A stretch of DNA of 64,000 nt from Mycolicibacterium litorale (GTDB taxonomy: Bacteria > Actinomycetota > Actinomycetes > Mycobacteriales > Mycobacteriaceae), in the NCBI GenBank assembly GCA_002007745.1, contig CP019882.1:4464001-4528000 (forward strand), in the 5' to 3' direction. The notes under the pieces were generated by a model, which saw only the letters and a list, made by a program, of their open reading frames with translations, made no database searches and had not been told where the DNA came from. Each line of letters opens with the position of its first letter. The first letter of the stretch is position 1. This document shows, one piece after another, positions 44,566 through 50,898 of the stretch. The position numbers were made by a program, and so were the translations under genes.

Positions 44566-45324
44566 CGACTTGGCCAGCAGGCGCGAGACGTGCATCTGGG
44601 AGATGCCGACCCGTTCGGCGATCTGCGTCTGGGTCAGGGACTCGAAGAACCGCAACAACAGCACGGTGCGTTCCCGCTCCGGCAGCGCCGCGAGCAGGGG
44701 CCGTAGCGCCTCGCGGTTCTCGATCTGATCCAGGCTCAGATCGACATCGCCCAAAGTGTCGACGATCGCCGGCGCATCCTCGTCGCTGCCGCTGCCGCCA
44801 CTGTCGATGGACAGCGTGTTGTAGGAACTACCGGCAACCAGGCCTTCGACGACCTCTTCGCGTTCCATACCGAGTTCCTCGGCGAGTTCGGAAGCGGTGG
44901 GGGCCCGCCCGAGTCGCTGGGACAGCTCCGAGGTCGCCGTGCCCAGTCGCAGGTGCAGCTCCTTGAGCCGCCGCGGCACCTTGACCGACCAGCTGTTGTC
45001 CCGGAAGTGCCGCCGGACCTCGCCCATGATGGTCGGGACCGCGAAAGACACGAAGTCCGAGCCGGTTTCGACGTCGAAGCGGATGACCGCGTTGACCAGC
45101 CCCACCCTGGCCACCTGCACCAGGTCGTCGCGGGGCTCACCGCGGCCGTCGAACCGCCGGGCGATATGGTCGGCCAGCGGCAGGCACCGCTCGACGATGC
45201 GGTCACGCTTGCGCTGGAATTCGGCGGAGTCGGGATCGAGTTTCGCCAGCTCGCGGAACATGTCCGGGACGTCGGCGTACTCCGAGTTCGTACGCGGTGA
45301 CGAACTGTTGGCTCGGGGACTCAC
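44536..45324 (-). CDS. sigF: RNA polymerase sigma factor SigF
   Basis: Group 3 stress and stationary-phase sigma factor of 262 residues from GTG 45324. Region 2 (PLADHIARRFDGRGEPRDDLVQVARVGL), region 3 (KVPRRLKELHLRLGTATSEL) and region 4 (QTQIAERVGISQMHVSRLLAKSL) match M. tuberculosis SigF closely. It overlaps the rsbW stop by four bases (GTGA), coupling synthesis to that of its inhibitor. A SigF promoter lies ahead of the operon at 45916-45943, giving positive feedback. Confidence 0.97.
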   Translation of the reverse strand: MSPRANSSSPRTNSEYADVPDMFRELAKLDPDSAEFQRKRDRIVERCLPLADHIARRFDGRGEPRDDLVQVARVGLVNAVIRFDVETGSDFVSFAVPTIMGEVRRHFRDNSWSVKVPRRLKELHLRLGTATSELSQRLGRAPTASELAEELGMEREEVVEGLVAGSSYNTLSIDSGGSGSDEDAPAIVDTLGDVDLSLDQIENREALRPLLAALPERERTVLLLRFFESLTQTQIAERVGISQMHVSRLLAKSLTRLRDQLE

Positions 45325-45758
45325 TGCCCGGAGCCCGCCCGCCTCGTGGTCAGAGTGATACCGAAGACCTGCCCGTCGCCGGTGGGCTCATGACCGTTGT
45401 GGAACGTCTGCACATCGTCGGTCAGCGAGCTGAGCACATGCCAGCTGAAACTGCCCGGGGTGACCACGTCGTAGGTGTCGCAAGTCGTCGACGCCTCGAC
45501 CACCACCACGTCTTCGCGCGGGTCGACGACCACCACCAACGTCGCATCCGGCGACGCCGAGCGGATCAGCCTGGTGCAGGCCTCGTCGACGGCAAGCCGC
45601 AGATCGGCTACCGCGTCGAAATCGAGGTCCTCGAACGTGCCGACTGCGCCGACCACGGTGCGCAGCACGGCAAGGTTCTCCAACCTCGCAGCAACCCTCA
45701 ACTCGACAGCGCTGGCACCCCGCTGGTGTGCGCTGCCACGGCTTTCGCCATCCGTCAT
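45321..45758 (-). CDS. rsbW: RsbW anti-sigma factor (UsfX)
   Basis: Binds and blocks SigF. It has 145 residues from ATG 45758. The GHKL ATPase fold shows DFDAVADLRLAVDEACTRLI (N box), and GSFSWHVLSSLTDDV later. It is nearly the same as M. tuberculosis UsfX/Rv3287c in length and core. The ATG overlaps the stop of a short upstream reading frame (ATGA), with AGGAGG inside that frame. Confidence 0.95.
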   Translation of the reverse strand: MTDGESRGSAHQRGASAVELRVAARLENLAVLRTVVGAVGTFEDLDFDAVADLRLAVDEACTRLIRSASPDATLVVVVDPREDVVVVEASTTCDTYDVVTPGSFSWHVLSSLTDDVQTFHNGHEPTGDGQVFGITLTTRRAGSGQ

Positions 45759-45903
45759 CTGGCCTCCTGGCAATGTCGACCCGACACTACTCCAGTCCAG
45801 GGATGCGCTAGCCACGGTCGTGTGATGACCGGATCGGCCGGGTACTCGACACGCACGCGGCTGCCGGTGCCCAGCGCAACACTGCCCAGGAAGTCGTCGT
45901 CAT
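45755..45903 (-). CDS. Possible small leader ORF of the sigF operon (frame disrupted)
   Basis: Downstream of the SigF promoter the first ATG is 45903, giving only 31 residues. A different frame reads GSVALGTGSRVRVEYP, then TRPWLAHPWTGVVSG, and ends in a TGA that overlaps the rsbW ATG. That frame has no start of its own after the promoter. Adding one G in the run at 45885-45887 would join ATG 45903 to it (about 50 residues). The gene call is tentative; it matches nothing I recognise and is not usfY. Confidence 0.35.
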
Positions 45904-45915
45904 GGTGGCCCCTTC

Positions 45916-45943
45916 ATACCCACCCGAGGGCATGGGTCAAACC
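45916..45943 (-). promoter_or_regulatory. SigF-dependent promoter of the rsbW-sigF operon
   Basis: On the minus strand GGTTT (45939-45943), 17 bases, then GGGTAT (45916-45921): an exact match to the mycobacterial SigF consensus. Transcription should start near 45909, just ahead of ATG 45903. Confidence 0.85.
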
Positions 45944-45970
45944 TGCGGGTCGCAAATTCTTGTTCGTCGC

Positions 45971-47211
45971 CTACCCGGACTGGATTGTCGGCTGGCCCAA
46001 ATCCGTCGGGAGCGGCGTGTGCCGCATCCGTGCGGTGACCAGCCGATCGTAGATGCGCAGCGTGTCCGTTGAGATCCGATCCCAGGAATACCGGGCGCGA
46101 GCGCGATCGCGCCCGGCGAGACCGAAACTCTGCCTGCGGAACGAGTCGCGCAGGATCGCCGTCACCGCTTCGGCGCACTCCCGCGGCCGCCGAGGGGTGA
46201 CCAGTCGGCCGGTGACGTCCTGCACAACGGTATCGAGCATGCCACCGACCGCCGAAGAGACAACCGGCACGCCACACGCCATCGCCTCCAGCGCAACGAG
46301 ACCGAAAGACGCATACCAGGGCGTGCAGGTCACCACGTCGGCTGAGCGGAGCAGCGCCGGCATGTCGGCGTGGGAGATCGCACCGAGGAACTTGACCCGG
46401 TCAGCCACCCGAGTTCGATGGCCAGCGCTCCCAGCCGCCGGAGCTCCGGGTCATGCTGCACGTACTTGGCGTCCGGACCACCGATGATCAGGTATTCGGC
46501 GTCCGGAATGTTGGGCAACGCCTCGATCATCGTGTCAAACCCTTTGCGGGGCAACAACCTTCCTACCGCGACAATGCGACGACGCTCGCTGCGCTCACTG
46601 ACGGGGCCCACGGTGGAGAACCGGTCGAGGTCGACGCCGCAGGGCACTACCGAAGTGCGTGCGCGCGAACGACCTATCCGGGCCAGCTCGAAGAGCTCGT
46701 CGGTACAGGTGGCAGCTACCCATGTGGCGTGCGTCGCGACCAACTTCTCCAGTTTGATGCGCGCGTTGAGCCCGCTGTCTTGCGCACCTTCGTGTCGCCG
46801 TTTCACGACACCTAACGCGCGAAATGTCTGCACGGTAGGCACGGCGTGCGCACGGGCGGCCAACTGGGTGGCGATTCCCGACGTCCAGAAATGTGCATGC
46901 GCGACGTCGGGGGGCTCGGCGAGCCATTGGGAGTCAAGAAACTGCGCGAAGGCGCCCATATGCCTGAGCAATTCGTCCTTGGGCAGTTGTCGCGCAGGGC
47001 CAGCTGGAACATGCACCACGGCGTATCCCTGCGGAGCCGTCACCCGTTCAGGAACGTCCGGATCGTCGCGGCGGGTATAGACGGTGACGTCGTGGCCACG
47101 ACGCACCATGGCCGCTGAGAGTTCCGCGACGTGGACGTTCTGACCACCGACGTGGATGCCTGCGTGCGTCATCAGCGGGCTCGCGTCCTCCGACACCATC
47201 GCTATCTTCAT
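45971..47211 (-). CDS. GT4-family glycosyltransferase - frameshifted
   Basis: GT-B retaining glycosyltransferase. From ATG 47211 (MKIAMVSEDASPLMTHAG) the frame holds the acceptor domain (GIHVGGQNVHVAELSAAMVRRGH) and the start of the donor domain (RRIVAVGRLLPRKGFDTMIEAL). At AIELG it shifts: VADRVKFLGAISHADMPALL and GLVALEAMACGVPVVSSAVGG (the EX7E region) are in another frame, which ends at 45971. One base is missing in the run 46408-46410. The repaired length is about 414 residues. It stands 2 bases behind the Rieske-FAD gene, so both should use the SigF promoter at 48732-48757. Confidence 0.87.
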
Positions 47212-47213
47212 CG

Positions 47214-48722
47214 TCAGCCCCCCTGCCGGCTCAGGTCGCTGGTGGCCGGGCCCTCCAGAACGGTGCCATCCGGACCGAATCGGGAGCCGTGCAGCGGGCA
47301 ATCCCAGGACTGCTCGGCGTCGTTCCAGGCCAGCACCCCGCCCAAGTGGCTACAGACCGGCGACACACACCGTTCCACGCCATCGACCACACTGCGGGCC
47401 ACCATGTGCCACGGAGGTCCGCTCACCGTCCCGGCGCCGTCGCGGAGCCGGCCGTCGCGGCGCACGACGGGTGTCATCCAGCCGCTGGCCAGCTGCCAGC
47501 CCACCTCGAGGTTGATCTTGAGCGCGGTGGTCAGCCCGGTCAGCTCGTGCGGACTCCAACTGGCGAAGGCCGAGGCCCACCGGGCCTGCCGGCCGCCGAG
47601 GAGGTGTTTGGCCAGCAGCACCGCAGCGGCCACCCCGTTGGTCATGCCCCACTTCGCGAATCCGGTGGCGACGAAGAAGTGGTCGCTGCCGGGCAGCAGC
47701 GGCCCGACGTAAGGCAACTCGTCGACCGCGACGTAGTCCTGTGCCGACCAGTAGTGCGTGGGCTGCGCTCCGGGGAAATGTCGTTTGGTCCAGCCGATCA
47801 GTTCGTCGTAGGAGGTGCGCGCGCTGTCCTTGCGGCCGACGGTGTGCCCTCCCCCGCCGACGATCAACCGTTCGCCGTCGACGCTGGGCGCATAGCGCAC
47901 CGAACGGGTGGGCTGGTCGACCGACAACATCATCGGCCGGGGCGCCGCCCCGGGCAGGTCGAAGGCCACGCAGTAGGACCGGCTCGGATGCAACCGGGCG
48001 AAGAAACCGCCGCGGTCCAGGATGGGCGTGCCGGTCGCGAGCACGCAGTGATCGGCCTCGGCGACCTGTTCGGCATCGTCAGCGCTGCGCACTTTCAGGC
48101 GGACCCGGCCGCCGGCGGTCGTGGCGGCATGCACCCGGTGACCGGTGACCAGCCGGCCGCCCCGATCGCGCAGTTCGGCGACGAGCGCATCGAGGAAGGG
48201 CATGGGATCGAACTGCACCTGCCCGGCCAGCCGCACACCCCCGCGGAACGGGAACGGCACGTCGAGTCGGTCCACCCACTGCACTGCGAGACCCGCCGCC
48301 GAAGCGGCCTCGAACTCGGCGCGGGCCGTGGGCAGGCCGCCGTCGGTCTGTGCGTAGCTGTAGGCATCCTCGTATTGCAGGTCGACGTCCCGCTCGATGC
48401 AGTACTGGGTCAGCCAGGCCTGGCCCTCCCGGTTGCCCTCCACATACTGGCCGACCAGGTCCGCCGAATGCCGGCGGGAGATCGTCGAGAGTCGACTGCC
48501 TTGCAGCAGACTGACTTTCGCCGTGGTGTTGCCGGTGGTTGCTGCGCCGGGGGTACGGGCCTCGATGACCACCACCCGCTTGCCCGCCCGGGCCAGCAGG
48601 ACCGCGGTCACCAGTCCGGTGATGCCGGCTCCAACCACGACGACTTCGGCGTTGGGAATTTCGGTGTCATCAGCTTGGCGTTCACGGGCTTGGTGGGCGT
48701 GGTCAAGCCACAGCGACGTCAT
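47214..48722 (-). CDS. FAD oxidoreductase with C-terminal Rieske domain
   Basis: A 502-residue fusion. Residues about 20-390 are a DAO-type FAD oxidoreductase (VVVVGAGITGLVTAVLLARAG; late SAQDYVAVDELPYVGPLLPGS and FVATGFAKWGMTNGVAAA). Residues about 420-500 are a Rieske [2Fe-2S] domain with both ligand pairs (CSHLGG and CPLHGSRF). The two-domain layout resembles YhfW-type proteins; the substrate is unknown. ATG 48722; two GTG codons just upstream are alternatives. A perfect SigF promoter ends almost at the start codon. Confidence 0.88.
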   Translation of the reverse strand: MTSLWLDHAHQARERQADDTEIPNAEVVVVGAGITGLVTAVLLARAGKRVVVIEARTPGAATTGNTTAKVSLLQGSRLSTISRRHSADLVGQYVEGNREGQAWLTQYCIERDVDLQYEDAYSYAQTDGGLPTARAEFEAASAAGLAVQWVDRLDVPFPFRGGVRLAGQVQFDPMPFLDALVAELRDRGGRLVTGHRVHAATTAGGRVRLKVRSADDAEQVAEADHCVLATGTPILDRGGFFARLHPSRSYCVAFDLPGAAPRPMMLSVDQPTRSVRYAPSVDGERLIVGGGGHTVGRKDSARTSYDELIGWTKRHFPGAQPTHYWSAQDYVAVDELPYVGPLLPGSDHFFVATGFAKWGMTNGVAAAVLLAKHLLGGRQARWASAFASWSPHELTGLTTALKINLEVGWQLASGWMTPVVRRDGRLRDGAGTVSGPPWHMVARSVVDGVERCVSPVCSHLGGVLAWNDAEQSWDCPLHGSRFGPDGTVLEGPATSDLSRQGG

Positions 48723-48731
48723 CACCACGCG

Positions 48732-48757
48732 ATACCCACGCTGATCGGCGCGAAACC
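48732..48757 (-). promoter_or_regulatory. SigF-dependent promoter of the Rieske-FAD gene
   Basis: On the minus strand GGTTT (48753-48757), 15 bases, GGGTAT (48732-48737). The start site would be within a few bases of ATG 48722, so the transcript is probably leaderless. Confidence 0.75.
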
Positions 48758-48820
48758 CGCTCAGGGATGGTGGCAGCCGAGCGGGATCCAGCAGGCCTCG
48801 TCACGGGTATGTTGGCACCG

Positions 48821-49012
48821 ATGACGCAGAGCGACTCCTTCCCCGACGACGTCCCCGTTGCCGACGCCGTCGAGCAGCAGCGACCGGCGGTGCCGGCCCC
48901 CGATCCGGACATCATCGACTCGGACGCGCATCCGCCGCTGGAGAGCAACGAATCAGACTGGCAGGAACAACGCCAGGTCGTCGACGATCCTGACGAGGAC
49001 GAGATCCGCTAG
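48821..49012 (+). CDS. Small acidic protein of unknown function
   Basis: A 63-residue, strongly acidic protein (MTQSDSFPDDVPVADAVEQQ; the tail is rich in Asp, Glu and Gln: VVDDPDEDEIR). No domain is recognised; it is likely unfolded. GGGTAT at 48805-48810 looks like a SigF -10, but no GTTT lies at the right distance. ATG 48821 chosen; ATG 48809 is possible. Near-identical tails occur in small mycobacterial stress proteins, as far as I recall. Confidence 0.65.
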   Translation: MTQSDSFPDDVPVADAVEQQRPAVPAPDPDIIDSDAHPPLESNESDWQEQRQVVDDPDEDEIR

Positions 49013-49021
49013 TAGGAAAAT

Positions 49022-49048
49022 GTTTGACCCGCCCAGCGAGGCGGGTAT
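49022..49048 (+). promoter_or_regulatory. SigF-dependent promoter for the small stress genes
   Basis: GTTT (49022-49025), 17 bases, GGGTAT (49043-49048), about 40 bases ahead of ATG 49093. It should drive the Rho-N and CsbD genes, which end at the strong hairpin at 49535-49569. Confidence 0.7.
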
Positions 49049-49092
49049 TAGCCCCGGCGAGGAAGCAGCAACCTCAGCAAAGGGGGTAGGAG

Positions 49093-49266
49093 ATGTCGGG
49101 TAGCGCTGCGGATATCGACGATATCCGCTTCTTTCGACCCACCCGGTCCTGCGCCTATGAAGGCTGGACCGTCGCTGAGCTCAAGAAGCGGGCTAAGCAG
49201 CTTGGGATCTCGGGCTATTCGGGCCTGAGCAAGGAAAAACTGATCACCCTGATCCGTAGTTACTGA
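49093..49266 (+). CDS. Small Rho-termination-factor N-domain-like protein
   Basis: A 57-residue protein (MSGSAADIDDIRFFRPTRSC). Its second half is a SAP/Rho_N helix-turn-helix motif (WTVAELKKRAKQLGISGYSG, then LSKEKLITLIR), a small nucleic-acid binding fold often found in stress proteins. A GGTAGGAG ribosome site stands right before ATG 49093. It is followed after 13 bases by the CsbD gene. Confidence 0.8.
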   Translation: MSGSAADIDDIRFFRPTRSCAYEGWTVAELKKRAKQLGISGYSGLSKEKLITLIRSY

Positions 49267-49279
49267 CCCGAAGGAAACC

Positions 49280-49522
49280 ATGTCAGACGACAACAAGAAC
49301 AGTGGACCGCAGGAAGCGATCAAGGGCGTCGTCGAGGACGTCAAGGGCAAGGCCAAGGAAGCCGTGGGTACGGTGGCCGGCCGCAACGACCTGGTGAACG
49401 AGGGCAAGGCCCAGCAGGACAAGGCCGAGGCACAGCGCGATGCCGCGCAGAAGGAAGCCGAGGCGGAGGCCGCCCGCGCCGGCGCGAAGGCAGCCGAAGA
49501 GCGCCAGAAGGCGCACCAGTAA
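49280..49522 (+). CDS. CsbD-family stress protein
   Basis: An 80-residue, highly charged helical protein. The CsbD core is IKGVVEDVKGKAKEAVGTVAG with NDLVNEGKAQQDKAEAQ; a long Ala/Glu/Lys/Gln tail follows. In Bacillus CsbD is controlled by SigB, the counterpart of SigF, which agrees with the SigF promoter ahead. Biochemical role unknown. Confidence 0.9.
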   Translation: MSDDNKNSGPQEAIKGVVEDVKGKAKEAVGTVAGRNDLVNEGKAQQDKAEAQRDAAQKEAEAEAARAGAKAAEERQKAHQ

Positions 49523-49534
49523 CAGCACTGCCAG

Positions 49535-49569
49535 ACGAGGGCCCAGCAACGCTGCTGGGCCCTCGTTTT
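49535..49569 (+). terminator. Strong intrinsic terminator after csbD
   Basis: A perfect 14-base stem (ACGAGGGCCCAGCA with TGCTGGGCCCTCGT), a 4-base loop and a following TTTT; it lies 13 bases past the csbD stop codon. Confidence 0.9.
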
Positions 49570-49624
49570 GTGCATTCAGGGGATTCAGGGGTGGTGTGCG
49601 CGTTGATCGGCCGGCTGTGTGCGG

Positions 49625-50011
49625 TCAGGTCCCCGGCAGCAAGGTGATGCCGGCCAGGATCAGCAGGAACCAGCCGGACGCGTGCCAGGCGGCGAGCGGG
49701 CCGCCCCCGCGGCGGGCACCGTAGGCGCGCCAGAACGACCAGCCGGCCGCGGTGAGCGCGATGACGGGCGCGCCGACACCGCGCAGAGTGTTGGGAATCG
49801 GGCCACACGCCACAGGATCGGCACCCAGTGCGCCGGCGCACGTCGACATCCACATCGTGCCGACGGCCAGAAACCCGACGACCGCGGCCGCGGCGACCAT
49901 CACGAATCGGATTGCGGGCCAGACACCGTCGGCGGCGGACGCCAACCGGGCGATCCGCACCCGCTGCTGCACTTCCTGCATGTCCGCTGTTTGCCCACGG
50001 CGCGCCGGCAT
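49625..50011 (-). CDS. Small three-span membrane protein
   Basis: A 128-residue protein with hydrophobic stretches AIRFVMVAAAAVVGFLAVGTMW, GAPVIALTAAGWSFWRAYG and WHASGWFLLILAGITLLPG. Two cysteines (STCAG and VACGP) lie in the loop after the first span, probably outside the membrane. No family recognised. ATG 50011 chosen for its AGCAGG site; ATG 49981 (MQEVQQRVRIARL) is the alternative. Divergent from the molybdo-enzyme genes. Confidence 0.65.
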   Translation of the reverse strand: MPARRGQTADMQEVQQRVRIARLASAADGVWPAIRFVMVAAAAVVGFLAVGTMWMSTCAGALGADPVACGPIPNTLRGVGAPVIALTAAGWSFWRAYGARRGGGPLAAWHASGWFLLILAGITLLPGT

Positions 50012-50064
50012 AAACCTGCTGCGCTGCGGGTGCGGCGAGCCGCCGTGCCGTTTACGTTCGTGTC

Positions 50065-50898
50065 GTGGATATCCCGACGGTCGAGGTGGTCGACACGCCG
50101 ACCCGCCGCGCCGAGGTCTGGCCGCTCGGGCCCGGCGACGCCGTGCTGGCCGGCGGGACCTGGCTGTTCTCCGAACCGCAGGTCCACCTTCGCCGGCTGG
50201 TCGACATCACCACTCTCGGCTGGATCCCGGTCACGGTCGACGAGAGCGGGATCGAGATCGCGGCGACGTGCACCGTCGAGGAGCTGGCGAACCTGTCCCG
50301 GCAGCTGCCCGACCAGCGGCCGGACTGGCTGGCCGCACCGTTGTTCCGGCAGTGCGCCGGTGCGCTGAAAGCCTCGTTCAAGGTGTGGAAGACGGCCACG
50401 GTGGGCGGCAACCTCTGCCTGTCCTTCCCCGCCGGCTCGATGATCTCGCTGTGCAGCGCACTGGACGGGCGGCTGGTGATCTGGGGACCCGACGGCGTCG
50501 ACCGCCAGCTGCCGGTGCCCGAGTTCGTCACCGCGGCGGCCCGTAATCGGCTGGCGCCGGCCGAGGTGCTTCGCTCCGTGCACCTGCCGGCGGTGGCGTT
50601 GCGAGCCCGCACCGCGTACCGCAAGGTTGCGCCGTCGGCGCGGGGGCGCTCCGGTGTGGTGGTCATCGGACGGCGAGACGCCGTGGCCGACGGTGGCCGC
50701 CTGACCGTCTCGATCACCGGTGCGACGGTGCGACCCTACGTCTTCACCTTCGCCGGCCCGCCCGCCGAGGACGAGCTGCGCGGCGCGCACGCGTCGATCC
50801 CGGACAACGACTGGACCGACGACGCACACGGCGACCCGGACTGGCGGGCTGCCATGGCTTTGCTGCTGGCCCGGCAGGTCTGTGCGGAACTGACATGA
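50065..50898 (+). CDS. Molybdenum hydroxylase FAD-binding subunit
   Basis: Medium (FAD) subunit of a xanthine dehydrogenase-type enzyme, 277 residues from GTG 50065. The PCMH-type FAD fold is marked by VLAGGTWLFSE and KTATVGGNLCLSFPAGSMI (TVGGNL motif, about residue 115). A CO-dehydrogenase-like C-terminal domain follows. The gene overlaps the large fused subunit by four bases (ATGA). Electrons should pass from molybdenum through the Fe-S centres to this FAD. Confidence 0.9.
   Translation: MDIPTVEVVDTPTRRAEVWPLGPGDAVLAGGTWLFSEPQVHLRRLVDITTLGWIPVTVDESGIEIAATCTVEELANLSRQLPDQRPDWLAAPLFRQCAGALKASFKVWKTATVGGNLCLSFPAGSMISLCSALDGRLVIWGPDGVDRQLPVPEFVTAAARNRLAPAEVLRSVHLPAVALRARTAYRKVAPSARGRSGVVVIGRRDAVADGGRLTVSITGATVRPYVFTFAGPPAEDELRGAHASIPDNDWTDDAHGDPDWRAAMALLLARQVCAELT

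Noticed and set aside
48805..48810. GGGTAT as a SigF -10 for the acidic small protein
   Set aside because: No GTTT/GGTTT at 15-17 bases upstream; kept only as a remark.
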